A stretch of DNA of 64,000 nt from Cylindrospermopsis curvispora GIHE-G1 (GCF_014489415.1 NZ_CP060822.1:3085501-3149500), one strand, 5' to 3'; numbered from the stretch's first letter, positions 27,560 to 38,186 are shown. Program-made: numbers and translations. Notes: a model not told the origin generated them from the sequence alone.

Positions 27560-28732
27560 TTAAAAAATATCAGCCGGATCTAAGTTTCGTAGTTTGTTAG
27601 TGGAGAAAAAACCTGAAGTTAAACACATAACCACAGCAGAGATAAATACAATAAATGCTTTGTCACCATCCATGACAATGGGTAATTGAGTAGCATTTTT
27701 GGCTATGTCGTAAAGTCCCAAAGAGATAGCAAATCCAGGAATATATCCCAAACCAGCTAAAATTAGAGCCTGTTGAAAAACAACTCTGAGGAGATATTTG
27801 TTTTTAAATCCCATGGCTTTGAGGGTGGCAAATTCAATCAAATGGCTGGATATATTACTATAAAGAATTTGGTAAACAACTATGACACCAACCACAAAAC
27901 CCATAATTACCATCAAGTTAAATACAAAACCGATAGGTGTTCTTAAAGTCCAATAATTTTTTTCAAATTCGATAAAGTCCTTACGATTCATGACCATCAC
28001 ATCTTCGGGTAAGTTAGCTGATAGTTCACCTAATACCCTTTGGGAATTAGCACCAGGTCTTAGGTGAATTAACCCTATATCTATTTGATTGGCATTGCGC
28101 TCTCGAAAAACTCGCATGAAAGTAGAATCGCTGACAATTAAATTCCCATCAACCCCAAAAGATGGACCAAGACTAAATAAACCACTTACCCTAACTTTGT
28201 AACCTATTAAGCCCAGATAACTGAATATCTCCATGCTGACAGGTTTATTTTGGCTATAGTGTTGGGCAATTGGACCAAACTCTGGACGAGCAGCACGGTC
28301 AAAAAATACCTGATCTGGTATTTGGAGTAATTTAAAATCTTGTTGTATTTCTGGCAACTTAAATATTGATTTAACCGGATCAAATCCCAGTACATAAATG
28401 GGATATTTCCGCCCAGTTACCGGATTTTTTAACTTAGCAAACTGTACATATAGAGGATCAACTGACTCTACATCCTTAAAACCCAGGGTTTGATATAAAC
28501 GACTACGAGGAAAACTTTGGTTAGAAGTTAAGGATTTATATTGAGCACTAATCAAAAATAAATCTCCTTCGATATTCTTATGCAATTGTGTGGCACTAGC
28601 ATACAGTGCATCTTGAAACCCAATTTGCATAAACATTAAAACAGCAACAAAGGAAATTCCTGCTAGAGCTACAAGGAAACGAACTTTTTGTTTAGCCAGT
28701 TGTAGCCAAGCCAGAGGAATATTTAGGATCAT
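27560..28732 (-). CDS. devC: DevC-type ABC exporter permease
   Basis: 390 aa. Topology of the MacB/DevC permease class: one TM near residues 15-35 (FLVALAGISFVAVLMFMQIGF), a large periplasmic domain (about 45-260), then three TMs at the C-terminus (FNLMVIMGFVVGVIVVYQIL and following). It ends in LDPADIF. The start MILNIPLAWLQLAKQKVRFL is the typical DevC opening. It lies between devB (55 bp upstream) and devA (60 bp downstream) on the same strand, so the three are one operon. Confidence 0.92.
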   Translation of the reverse strand: MILNIPLAWLQLAKQKVRFLVALAGISFVAVLMFMQIGFQDALYASATQLHKNIEGDLFLISAQYKSLTSNQSFPRSRLYQTLGFKDVESVDPLYVQFAKLKNPVTGRKYPIYVLGFDPVKSIFKLPEIQQDFKLLQIPDQVFFDRAARPEFGPIAQHYSQNKPVSMEIFSYLGLIGYKVRVSGLFSLGPSFGVDGNLIVSDSTFMRVFRERNANQIDIGLIHLRPGANSQRVLGELSANLPEDVMVMNRKDFIEFEKNYWTLRTPIGFVFNLMVIMGFVVGVIVVYQILYSNISSHLIEFATLKAMGFKNKYLLRVVFQQALILAGLGYIPGFAISLGLYDIAKNATQLPIVMDGDKAFIVFISAVVMCLTSGFFSTNKLRNLDPADIF

Positions 28733-28787
28733 TTTGAAGACCTCTTAATTTAAGTTTTTATGTGAATTGACTCCTAACTTTTAACTA

Positions 28788-30044
28788 TTACATGTTGATC
28801 CATACCTGAACCTGTAGGTTAGTTAAATCTGCAACCCTTTGGTTGTCTTTAGGATTGTTGATCCGAATTTTGACATCAACTATTTTGTTGTCTGTATCAG
28901 CACCAGGACTATTATTAAAAATATTTTGCTGATTAACTTGCAATCCAATATCTGTAACTGTTCCTTGAATTTTCCCTGGAAAAGCATCAGCAGTAATGTC
29001 TACAGATTGTCCTAATTTTACTTTTTTAACATCAGTTTCATAAACTTCTGCTACCACATACATTTGCTGGGTTCTCCCTAATTCAGCAATACCTTGACTA
29101 CTAATTATTTCTCCTGGCCAAGCATTAATTTTTAAAACTTGTCCATCAATCGGTGAACGAATTATACTTAAATCTAATTCTGCTTGAGCTTGGGTAACTG
29201 AAGCTTTTGCGCTCGCCAGATCTGCTTTTGCTAGTTGTATATCGGTGGGACGAATTTCTACAATACTGTTGAGTCTTGCTTGAGCTTCATTTATTTGTTT
29301 TTGCAAAGTTTCTTGAGTTCTATTTAGTGCTGCTTTTGCTTCATTTATTTGTTGCTGTAGAGTGTCTCTTCTTAGACGTTTACTCTCTGCATTTGAAGCA
29401 GAAATTGCTCCATTTTCATATAAATCTTCATATCTCTGATTTTCTCTTTGTGCATTATTTAATTCAGCTTGCAATCTAGCAATTATGGATTTTTGTGCTG
29501 ATGTTTCACCACGCAATTCTGCTTCCAATCGCCCAATGGTGGCTTTTTGGGCATAAATATCTCCCTGTTTTGCTCCAGCTTCTACTTTTTCTAGATTTGC
29601 TTTTGCTACTTCTACTTGTCTGTTAGCCTTTTCTAAAGCTGCAAGATTAGGACTGTAACTGTCTAAAAAGGCAATTAATTGACCTTGGCGAATTTTATCG
29701 CCTTTTTTGACTAGAAGTTTTGCTATTCTTATACCTCCTCCCAAGGAATTAGGAGCAGATAACCGAATTATTTCCCCTTGGGGTTCTAGTCTTCCTAAAG
29801 CAGCAACACCAGTAATTATTGGACTGGGACTATTAATAGGAATTGCCACCTTGGATTGGGATTTAGTCTGGAAATTTGAAATACTTTGAAAAGATATGAG
29901 TAGGGTAGATATAAATGTGGTAGTCGCTAAACTGATTAACAACCAACTTTTAGAATTCACAAATAAATGCTTTTCTTTGTCTACCATAATTATGCCTTTA
30001 GTTATCCGTTTACTATCCCTTAAATCAGGTTTTTTAATGGCCAT
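28788..30044 (-). CDS. devB: DevB-type periplasmic adaptor (HlyD family)
   Basis: 418 aa from ATG 30044; an ATG 19 codons later (29987) is also preceded by an AAAGG box. One N-terminal TM (about residues 33-53), then a biotinyl-lipoyl-like half (RLSAPNSLGGGIRIAKLLVKKGDKI). A long Ala/Glu/Gln-rich coiled-coil hairpin (about 125-275, with EKANRQVEVAKANLEKVEAG and ATIGRLEAEL) leads back to SIIRSPIDGQVLKI, and beta-barrel domains form the C-terminus. It connects the DevC/DevA pump to TolC. The coiled coil makes it the DevB subtype. Confidence 0.92.
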   Translation of the reverse strand: MAIKKPDLRDSKRITKGIIMVDKEKHLFVNSKSWLLISLATTTFISTLLISFQSISNFQTKSQSKVAIPINSPSPIITGVAALGRLEPQGEIIRLSAPNSLGGGIRIAKLLVKKGDKIRQGQLIAFLDSYSPNLAALEKANRQVEVAKANLEKVEAGAKQGDIYAQKATIGRLEAELRGETSAQKSIIARLQAELNNAQRENQRYEDLYENGAISASNAESKRLRRDTLQQQINEAKAALNRTQETLQKQINEAQARLNSIVEIRPTDIQLAKADLASAKASVTQAQAELDLSIIRSPIDGQVLKINAWPGEIISSQGIAELGRTQQMYVVAEVYETDVKKVKLGQSVDITADAFPGKIQGTVTDIGLQVNQQNIFNNSPGADTDNKIVDVKIRINNPKDNQRVADLTNLQVQVWINM

Positions 30045-30161
30045 TGAGCACCTTTTAACCTTGTGGTTTGAGACAAGCTACTTATGATACGGCGGTAGAT
30101 AGCATTCTTTTGATAACTGCAATTGATATGGTGAATTTTATTTAACAAGATAGAGTTTCAA

Positions 30162-30210
30162 GATATAGCTAGGAACAAGGATGTATTTTCATCTATTCCT
30201 TAGCTATATC
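30162..30210 (-). terminator. Hairpin between the 107-aa gene and devB
   Basis: GATATAGCTAGGAA (30162-30175) pairs with TTCCTTAGCTATATC (30196-30210) with one bulged base; the loop is 20 bases. It lies just after the stop of the minus-strand 107-aa gene and upstream of devB. It may separate the two transcripts or act as a leader structure for devBCA. No U-run follows. Confidence 0.45.
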
Positions 30211-30235
30211 CACCTAGAATTTGAATCAGTTCCAA

Positions 30236-30559
30236 TTATTTGTTGAGCATTAGTTCCTTTTTCTTTTTCATAATTGCCAGGTATTCATTGCGAGTTCCGT
30301 CAACACGATAGTGATCACAAATTTGACACAATTTGAGAACATCCAAGCGACTGAATACCTTTTGATGTTCAATTCCATTGTCATTACGCCACCGCCAAAA
30401 TGTGGTTCTATCAATTCGACGTTCCGTGTCAGGCCATCTACGTTTTGATAGAAATCCTACCAATTCATCCTCGTAAAAAGAGTAGCCTTTTGGTAATTTC
30501 AGCAGTTCTTCTCTCAACTCATTTAGCGGTATGAGTGGATCTAGTTCAGATAGTCTCAT
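30236..30559 (-). CDS. Small unrecognised protein, possible DNA-binding regulator
   Basis: 107 aa. Not recognised. The sequence is highly charged and helical, with Trp/Arg-rich RIDRTTFWRWRNDNGI near the middle, which looks like a helix-turn-helix recognition segment. A KLCQICDHYR stretch and a lysine-rich tail (IMKKKKELMLNK) follow. It lies between devBCA (same strand, 190 bp further on) and the divergent PKS operon, a position typical of a local regulator. That role is inference from context only. ATG 30559 is the only sensible start. Confidence 0.5.
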   Translation of the reverse strand: MRLSELDPLIPLNELREELLKLPKGYSFYEDELVGFLSKRRWPDTERRIDRTTFWRWRNDNGIEHQKVFSRLDVLKLCQICDHYRVDGTRNEYLAIMKKKKELMLNK

Positions 30560-31302
30560 GCCAGCAAGCCCTTATAGTTTATTTTAATTAGCATTTTGCA
30601 TTTGTCAATATACAAACACCAACAATTGCATGATTTCTATTTGTAATCCTCCATAGTTAAGGGTGGATAAACTGACGAATTGGCAACCTGGATTGGGGAT
30701 CAATTTGGTGTGAATTTATCTGGTCGCTTGGTTCCCTATCTATCCACCTGATAAACCAACGGGATGGATTTACATTTACATCATTCAACCAAATACAATA
30801 AACTGATTAATGTCCAATTTCAAGCCTTATGCAACAAAATGCTATACTTAATTTTGTGAAGTTTTGTGGGCAAGTTAACTTTGATTACTATTTACTACTC
30901 AAATATCTAGATGATCTTTGTTTGATCACAAATTTTAAATTATTCTCTTTCCTTAGATAGATGCAACGCTTGACTATTTTGTTCCACAATCCCAAACCTT
31001 AATCCAAAAATTATAGTTTGAGTCAGAACCCTTTTGCTTTTTTTAGTTGTATTTAAGTTGCATAACTGTTGTCAAATATTGTTGGCAAGTTTAATATCAG
31101 AATAAATCAGCGGCAAATTAATTTATCTAAGTTACAGGGAAGAGGATAGGATTTTTTTGTTTGGGTTTCTGGAATGTATCCTCACTTTGGCCGCAAAGCA
31201 TTTTACCAAATTAAACTCAGAAATAATCTATCTTGACATTAGGAACTATTTGTATCCTAAAAACTTGATTTTAAAGTTTGGGGTAAGTTTAACCCATGTA
31301 AA
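30560..31302. promoter_or_regulatory. 743-bp gene-free leader of the polyketide operon
   Basis: No gene is seen. A weak promoter candidate is TTGACA at 31233-31238 followed by a TATCCTAA region at 31253-31260, with spacing somewhat short. Another is a TATACT at 30844-30849. No perfect NtcA site (GTA-N8-TAC) was found by eye. The length alone suggests a long 5' leader or several regulator sites for the operon starting near 31324. Confidence 0.4.
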
Positions 31303-31323
31303 TTGAAAAAGCAAAATATCGCC

Positions 31324-34300
31324 ATGAATCACGCCAAACTTGAGTCAGATTTAGCACAATTGCAGGATGAAGTTAGCAATTGTGAACGGGATTTATTAAA
31401 CTTAATTAAAGGAAAAAAAACCATGGAATATTCTCAAAATCATAATGGTGGTAATCAAAGTAATCAAATTGCCATTATTGGTATGGCTTCCCTATTTCCC
31501 CAGTCAAAAAACTTGCAGGAGTATTGGCAGGTAATAGTGGATAAAATAGATTGCATTACGGATGTGCCTGCTTCCCGTTGGAGCGTGGAAGACTATTATG
31601 ATCCCAATCCTAAAGCACCAGATAAAACTTACTGTAAAAGAGGTGGGTTCATCCCCGATATTGATTTTAATCCTATGGAATTTGGTTTACCACCAAATAT
31701 TCTAGAAGTGACAGATATTTCTCAATTATTGGGTTTAGTCGTCGCTAAAGCAGCTATGGAAGATGCTGGTTATGGTGAGTCTCAACAGTTTGATCGGGAT
31801 CGTACAGGGGTAATATTAGGTGTGGCAATTGGTAGACAATTGGCAGTACCTTTGGGGTCACGATTACAATATCCCATTTGGAAAAAAGTTTTTAAAAACT
31901 GTGGACTTTCTGATGATGAGACTGAAAAAGTGATTGAGAAACTGAAAAGTGCCTACATACAATGGGAGGAAAATGCTTTCCCTGGAATGTTGGCTAATGT
32001 AATTTCCGGAAGAATTGCCAACCGACTTGATTTGGGCGGAACTAATTGTGTCGTTGATGCTGCTTGCGCTAGTTCCCTAGGTGCATTGAATATGGCCATG
32101 AGCGAATTGCTTGCACATCGTGCTGATATGATGATTACAGGTGGAGTTGATACCGATAATTCCATTTTTGCCTATATGTGTTTTAGTAAAACTCCCGCAG
32201 TTTCCCCCAGTGAAAAAGTTAGACCATTCGATGTGAATTCCGATGGTATGATGTTAGGTGAGGGCGTGGGTATGTTGGTACTCAAACGTCTGGAAGATGC
32301 AGTTAAAGATGGCGATCGCATTTATGCTGTAATTAAGGGTATTGGCAGTTCCAGTGATGGTAAATACAAAAGCATTTACGCTCCCCATTCCCAAGGACAG
32401 GTAAAAGCCATCCGTCGGGCTTATGAAAATGCTGGTTTTGCACCACAAACTGTGGGTTTAATTGAAGCTCATGGTACGGGAACTATGGTAGGAGACCCTA
32501 CGGAATTTACTTCAATAAATCAGGTATTTAGTGATAATAACTCTCTAAAACAACACATAGCTTTAGGAACGGTTAAATCTCAAATTGGACACACAAAAGC
32601 TGCTGCGGGTGCTGCTAGTTTAATTAAAACCGCCTTGGCATTACATCATAAGGTATTACCACCAACTATTAACATTACCCAACCCCATCCCAAACTGAAT
32701 ATTGAAAATTCTCCCTTTTATTTGAACACGGAAACTAGACCATGGATTAGCAATCAACCGAGACGAGCTGGGGTGAGCGCCTTTGGTTTTGGAGGTACAA
32801 ATTATCATGTAGTTTTGGAAGAATATGAATCGGAACATCATCAATCATATAGATTACATAATTGCGCTAAGTCAATTTTCTTGAGCGCACCCACAGTGCC
32901 AGAATTATTATCCCAATGTCAACATATTTATCAACAGTTGGAATCAACAGATAAAGAACAACATTATCAAAGAATAATTGCCGAATCTGACCAACTGATA
33001 ATTCCTAACGATCATGCTAGATTAGGATTCACCACACTCTCTTTAAGCCAAGCAATAGCCCATTTAGCTATCATTATTGACTTGCTAAAAAATCAACCTT
33101 CCGTTGAGTTCTGGGAACATCCTAAAGGAATTTATTATCGTCAACAGGGTATGGAAACAACCGGAAAAGTAGTGGCCTTATTTTCCGGACAAGGTTCCCA
33201 ATATTTGGAAATGGGAAGAGAATTAGTAATTAACTTTCCTTGCTTACGACAAACCTACTCTCACCTAGATGATTTATTCTCCCGCGAGGGATTAGAACCT
33301 CTTTCCCAAGTGGTCTTCCCCACTCCAGTTTTCAGTCCACAGGAACGACAAGAACAATTAGAAAAACTGCAAAAAACTGAATATGCACAACCAGCAATAG
33401 GAGCATTGAGTGCAGGATTATATAAAATATTGCAGCAAGCTGGATTGAAAGTTGATTTTGTTGCTGGACATAGTTTTGGAGAGTTAACAGCTCTATGGTC
33501 CGCAGGTGTATTAACTGAAGAAGATTATTTCTTTCTGGTCAAAGCTAGGGGAAAAGCAATGTCCACATCCCCAGCAGTGGATGCTGGAGGAATGTTAGCA
33601 GTAAAAGGTAATATTAGTCAAGTAACGGAATTAATTAAAGACTTTCCCCAAGTTGCTATTGCTAACTATAATTCCCAACAGCAAATAGTTCTAGCTGGGC
33701 ACAAATCAGAAATTACTCAATTACAGAATGTTCTGCAATCTAAGGGATTCTCCTGTTTCTTATTAGGGGTTTCCGCTGCTTTCCACACACCGTTAGTTTC
33801 CCATGCACAAAAACCCTTTGCCCATGCGATCGCACAAGTAAATTTTCAATCACCTCGCATTCCGGTTTATAGCAATGTGACAGGAAAATTATATCCTAAT
33901 GAACCTGCATCCATGCAAAAAATTCTCCAAGAACATTTATTAAATCAGGTGTTATTTCAACAGCAGATTGAGAATATATATCAGGCTGGTGGTAATTGTT
34001 TTATTGAGGTTGGTCCGAAAAATGTCCTTACCAATTTAGTTAAAGAAATCCTGATAAACAAGCCTCATATTGCGGTGGCATTAAATGCTAATTATCGTCA
34101 GGATAGTGATTTATTATTACGGGAAGCTGTTACCAAATTGAGAGTTTTTGGTGTACCATTAAAAAACTTAGATCCCTATCAGATTCCTGCTAAAATTTCT
34201 TCATCTTCCCAGAAAAATGAACAAAAAACTTTGAATATCAGATTGAATGCTACCAATATCAATGACAGATCACAAAAAGCATTTGCCCAAGCTTTAGCAA

Positions 34301-37300
34301 CTGGTCCAGTTATCAAAAAGTCAACAGTTAGTGAAGATAACTATCAAATTCAGCCACAGAAAATATTAGTGGAGAAAAATCCTCAGATAAATCCAGAAAT
34401 AATCTCATCAAGTATCCTCACTTCAAAAAATAGTTCTCAAGTCAAAAACCATAGTATGGTGGAACCAAAGATGGAAATTCCCGTGGAAAACTATGATCGA
34501 ATTCTTGATAGTTTAGAACAATCATTAGCGGAATTTACTCGACAGCAAAGTGAAATTAATCAGGTACATCAACAGTCTTTACAAAATCAAATGGAGTACA
34601 ATAAAACCTTTTACGAATTAATGCAGCAACAGTGTTTGTTCCTAGCTAAGGAAGAAACTAATGAATATCAAGCCCAAACACAACAGTTAGCAATTTCTAG
34701 TACGGAACGTAGCATGATGCGACTACATGACCATCAAGCTGAAACTATTCGTATTCATGAAAAATATCTCAATTATCAACAGGAGTATACCAATAATTAC
34801 TTTCAATTACTTGAGCAGCACTATAGCTTGTTCGAGGTAGGATCTCCTAATGGGTATTCTCATCTTCCATCTTCCCATGTTGCACAAAGTGACCCACCAG
34901 CACAAAAGTTAATTTATCCTCTGGAACCGGAAAATAATTCCCAGAATAATCTACCTGACATTACAGTTGGTTTCCCCATAGCTACCTACCTTGATAAGGG
35001 AAAACTGAGGGACACCCTGATCAATATTGTCAGTGATAAAACGGGTTATCCTGTGGAAATGTTGGACTTGTCAATGGACATTGAAGCAGATTTAGGAATT
35101 GACTCTATCAAAAGAGTGGAAATTCTGGGAGGACTTTTAGAACTTTACCCCGATCTACCCAGACCTAACCCAGAAGAATTAGCGCAATTGGCAACTCTGG
35201 AACAAATTGCTGAGTATATAAACAACTTAATTACACAGGTGTATGAAAATCAACCCGTAGAGGAGACAGTAGGGAGCGGAAAATCTCCCTTATCTCAAGA
35301 AATCCCTGTAAAAGCAATCAACGAACAGACAGCAACCATAGAAACCCCATCACCTGTTACCGAACTTGATAATCATCCACAATTCTTGGTTTTATCCCAT
35401 GAAGATTCATTAGATAGATCCCATCAACCAACAATCACCATTCCCGATAATTTAAGTCAGATCTTGCTCACTATTGTGAGTGATAAAACAGGTTATCCTG
35501 CAGAAATGTTAGACCTGTCCATGGATATGGAAGCAGATTTAGGAATTGACTCTATCAAAAGAGTAGAAATTCTGGGAGGACTTTTAGAACTTTACCCCGA
35601 TCTACCCAGACCTAACCCAGAAGAATTAGCACAATTGCGGACCCTGGGAGAAATTGCTGAGTATATGCGCAATCAAGCTGAAACTGTGGAGAGGTCGAAT
35701 TTATCCCCATTAGAAAAACCAGATATGTCAACCACGGAAGTAGGGGATAAAATCCTGCGCCTTCCAGTGCAATTAAAACCACTTCCTCAACCAGACAGTT
35801 TAGATTTAACCATTCCAGAAAATCACTTTGTCTTAATTACTAATGATGGTTCAGAAGTTACCCATAGGTTAGTAGCTAAGCTCGCAGATAAAGGATGTAA
35901 AACTGTTGTTTTAACCTTTCCATGCTTGGAGTCAAACCTATCGGAGGAGATTGCTCAAATCAGATTAAACGATTGGCATGAAGAAACTTTGCAAGAACAT
36001 TTGACCGAACTTACCACCAAGTTTGGTCCTGTGGGTGGTTTTATTCATCTACATCCTAACTCCAACAATAATTTGGGAATGGATAAAGCCATTGTTCAGC
36101 ACGTGTTTTTAATTGCCAAACACCTGAAGGAAGATCTCAATCAACTGGCTAAAAAAGAACGTGCTTGCTTTTTTGCAGTTGTGAGATTAGATGGTGAATT
36201 AGGAACGGCAAAAACTCACAACTTTAGTCCCATTAGCGGAGGATTATTTGGACTAACTAAAAGTTTAAATCAAGAATGGCCAGAAGTATTTTGTCGTACC
36301 CTGGATTTAAGTCCTGATTTAGATGCAGACACAACTGTAAAACATATTCTGGCTGAATTGCAAGATCCTAATTTATTAGTTACCGAGGTAGGATACAATA
36401 AAATAGACAGGTTTACCTTAGTAGCAGAACCTGGTAAATCATCCATCATTCCCGATTCATTAAATATTACTAAAAACCAGGTTTTTTTAGTTAGTGGGGG
36501 TGCTAAGGGAATTACTGCCAAATGTGTAATCAAATTGGCTGAAGAATACCAATGCAAGTTTATTCTTTTAGGACGTTCTAGTGCAGAAATTGAACCTGTT
36601 TGGTCTGAAGGATATGAAGATGAAAATGAACTGAAACGACGAATCATGGAAGATTTTCTGGCCAAGGGAGAAAAACCCAGTCCCATAATGGTGCAGAAAA
36701 AATATCAGACTATTTCCTCCCAAAGAGAAATACACAATACATTAAAAGCAATTACTGAAGCAGGAGGAAAAGCAGAATATGTCTGTGTTGATATCACCGA
36801 TGGTATGATGTTGAGAGAAAAGCTAACACCTATAATTGACCAATTTGGTACTATTACTGGAATCATTCATGGTGCGGGTAACTTAGCAGATAAAAGAATT
36901 GAGAAAAAGACGGTTCAAGATTTTGAAACAGTTTATGCTGCCAAAGTCCAGGGTTTACAAAACCTACTCCATATTGTGGAAACAAATCAACTGGAATATT
37001 TAATCCTATTTTCTTCAGTAGTGGGATTTTATGGTAATGTTGGACAGACGGACTATGCAATAGCCAACGAAATTCTCAACAAATCAGCTCATGTAATTAA
37101 ACATAAACACCCTAATTGTCATGTAGTCTCCATTAATTGGGGTCCTTGGGATAGTGGTATGGTCTCTCCAGAATTACAGACAGCATTTGCACAACGAGGA
37201 ATTGAAACCATTCCCCAAGAACTGGGTAGTAGTATCTTAGTTGATCAACTAAGAAATAGTGATTCAACTATGACCCAAGTAGTAATTGGTAGTCCCTTAG

Positions 37301-38166
37301 TCTATATTCCTTCTACCTTGTCTAGTGAACTAAAAACCCATCAAATTACCCGTCAATTAAAGTTAAACTATAACCCATTTTTACAGGATCATGTGATTGC
37401 GGGTAATCCTGTTCTTCCCGCAACTTGTGGACTGTCCTGGATATCTAGCAGTTGTGAACAACTCTATCCTGGTTTCCAAACTTTCCACTGTCCTAACTTT
37501 AAAGTCCTTAAAGGAATTGTTTTTGACCAAAATTCCCCCCATGAATATATTCTTGAAATTCAAGAAGTTGCTAAAATTGACAATCAAGAAATTCAGCTTG
37601 CGGGCAAAATTAGTAGTGTTACCAACCATGGAAAAATCAGATATCATTTTAGTAGCAACCTAATTTTGAAAAGACAAATTCCTTTAGCTGATAACTATGA
37701 ACTTTTTAACCTAACCCAAGATGGTCAATTCCTAGCGAGCAATTCCTTACTATATCAAACTGGTGCTGGTAGTTTATTTCATGGTAATACTTTTCAAGGG
37801 GTAAAATCCGTGTTAAACATCAGTCCTGGTAAACTGACTATGAAATGTGAACTACCCGAACCTACATTACACCAACAGGGACAATTTAGAGTACAGACTC
37901 TTAACCCCTATATAGCAGATGTGCAGATACATTCTCTGTGGATTTGGACTCAACACTTTCATCAAGTTGGTTGTTTACCATCAGAAATTGAAAATTTTGA
38001 ACAATTTGCACCCGTTCCCTTTGGAGAAACGTTTTATGTAACTTGTGAAATCAAATCCAAAACCGAATCTTATGTAGTTGCTGATGTAATTACTCACAAT
38101 CAAAAAGGACAAGTTTATAATCAGATGAAGGGAGCAAAAGGCACAATCTTACCCAATAGCTATTAA
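31324..38166 (+). CDS. Iterative type I polyketide synthase, PfaA/HglE-like (KS-AT-ACP-ACP-KR-DH)
   Basis: 2,280 aa from ATG 31324; the frame opens at TTG 31303, and numbering below uses that frame. Domains: KS with Cys255 (DAACASS) and the His motifs EAHGTGTMVGD and KSQIGHTKAAAG; AT with Ser724 (GHSFGE); a Gln-rich helical linker (about 1090-1190). Two ACPs follow, each with LGIDSIKR (Ser1268, Ser1417), then KR with SGGAKGI (about 1730) and Tyr1918 (DYAIAN). A C-terminal PS-DH-type dehydratase has His2030 in HVIAGNPVLP and a second-site Asp in IADVQIH. This is the layout of PUFA/heterocyst-glycolipid synthases, which build long reduced acyl chains iteratively. First gene of a six-gene operon; a separate enoyl reductase is encoded downstream. 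Confidence 0.92.
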   Translation: MNHAKLESDLAQLQDEVSNCERDLLNLIKGKKTMEYSQNHNGGNQSNQIAIIGMASLFPQSKNLQEYWQVIVDKIDCITDVPASRWSVEDYYDPNPKAPDKTYCKRGGFIPDIDFNPMEFGLPPNILEVTDISQLLGLVVAKAAMEDAGYGESQQFDRDRTGVILGVAIGRQLAVPLGSRLQYPIWKKVFKNCGLSDDETEKVIEKLKSAYIQWEENAFPGMLANVISGRIANRLDLGGTNCVVDAACASSLGALNMAMSELLAHRADMMITGGVDTDNSIFAYMCFSKTPAVSPSEKVRPFDVNSDGMMLGEGVGMLVLKRLEDAVKDGDRIYAVIKGIGSSSDGKYKSIYAPHSQGQVKAIRRAYENAGFAPQTVGLIEAHGTGTMVGDPTEFTSINQVFSDNNSLKQHIALGTVKSQIGHTKAAAGAASLIKTALALHHKVLPPTINITQPHPKLNIENSPFYLNTETRPWISNQPRRAGVSAFGFGGTNYHVVLEEYESEHHQSYRLHNCAKSIFLSAPTVPELLSQCQHIYQQLESTDKEQHYQRIIAESDQLIIPNDHARLGFTTLSLSQAIAHLAIIIDLLKNQPSVEFWEHPKGIYYRQQGMETTGKVVALFSGQGSQYLEMGRELVINFPCLRQTYSHLDDLFSREGLEPLSQVVFPTPVFSPQERQEQLEKLQKTEYAQPAIGALSAGLYKILQQAGLKVDFVAGHSFGELTALWSAGVLTEEDYFFLVKARGKAMSTSPAVDAGGMLAVKGNISQVTELIKDFPQVAIANYNSQQQIVLAGHKSEITQLQNVLQSKGFSCFLLGVSAAFHTPLVSHAQKPFAHAIAQVNFQSPRIPVYSNVTGKLYPNEPASMQKILQEHLLNQVLFQQQIENIYQAGGNCFIEVGPKNVLTNLVKEILINKPHIAVALNANYRQDSDLLLREAVTKLRVFGVPLKNLDPYQIPAKISSSSQKNEQKTLNIRLNATNINDRSQKAFAQALATGPVIKKSTVSEDNYQIQPQKILVEKNPQINPEIISSSILTSKNSSQVKNHSMVEPKMEIPVENYDRILDSLEQSLAEFTRQQSEINQVHQQSLQNQMEYNKTFYELMQQQCLFLAKEETNEYQAQTQQLAISSTERSMMRLHDHQAETIRIHEKYLNYQQEYTNNYFQLLEQHYSLFEVGSPNGYSHLPSSHVAQSDPPAQKLIYPLEPENNSQNNLPDITVGFPIATYLDKGKLRDTLINIVSDKTGYPVEMLDLSMDIEADLGIDSIKRVEILGGLLELYPDLPRPNPEELAQLATLEQIAEYINNLITQVYENQPVEETVGSGKSPLSQEIPVKAINEQTATIETPSPVTELDNHPQFLVLSHEDSLDRSHQPTITIPDNLSQILLTIVSDKTGYPAEMLDLSMDMEADLGIDSIKRVEILGGLLELYPDLPRPNPEELAQLRTLGEIAEYMRNQAETVERSNLSPLEKPDMSTTEVGDKILRLPVQLKPLPQPDSLDLTIPENHFVLITNDGSEVTHRLVAKLADKGCKTVVLTFPCLESNLSEEIAQIRLNDWHEETLQEHLTELTTKFGPVGGFIHLHPNSNNNLGMDKAIVQHVFLIAKHLKEDLNQLAKKERACFFAVVRLDGELGTAKTHNFSPISGGLFGLTKSLNQEWPEVFCRTLDLSPDLDADTTVKHILAELQDPNLLVTEVGYNKIDRFTLVAEPGKSSIIPDSLNITKNQVFLVSGGAKGITAKCVIKLAEEYQCKFILLGRSSAEIEPVWSEGYEDENELKRRIMEDFLAKGEKPSPIMVQKKYQTISSQREIHNTLKAITEAGGKAEYVCVDITDGMMLREKLTPIIDQFGTITGIIHGAGNLADKRIEKKTVQDFETVYAAKVQGLQNLLHIVETNQLEYLILFSSVVGFYGNVGQTDYAIANEILNKSAHVIKHKHPNCHVVSINWGPWDSGMVSPELQTAFAQRGIETIPQELGSSILVDQLRNSDSTMTQVVIGSPLVYIPSTLSSELKTHQITRQLKLNYNPFLQDHVIAGNPVLPATCGLSWISSSCEQLYPGFQTFHCPNFKVLKGIVFDQNSPHEYILEIQEVAKIDNQEIQLAGKISSVTNHGKIRYHFSSNLILKRQIPLADNYELFNLTQDGQFLASNSLLYQTGAGSLFHGNTFQGVKSVLNISPGKLTMKCELPEPTLHQQGQFRVQTLNPYIADVQIHSLWIWTQHFHQVGCLPSEIENFEQFAPVPFGETFYVTCEIKSKTESYVVADVITHNQKGQVYNQMKGAKGTILPNSY
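35083..35183 (+). repeat. ACP-coding repeat 1
   Basis: About 101 bp within ACP1, almost identical (one mismatch by eye) to 35530-35630, 447 bp downstream in ACP2, while the flanking linkers differ completely. This points to recent duplication or gene conversion between the two carrier domains. Confidence 0.8.
35530..35630 (+). repeat. ACP-coding repeat 2
   Basis: Partner of 35083-35183, coding for the second ACP (LGIDSIKRVEILGGLLELYP region). Confidence 0.8.
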
Positions 38167-38186
38167 TAAGCAAATTCAGTCAAGGT

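Noticed and set aside
30045-31302. NtcA sites (GTA-N8-TAC) for devB and the PKS operon
   Set aside because: Reading both strands by eye gave only near matches, such as GTA-N8-TAT at 30183-30196 inside a hairpin loop.
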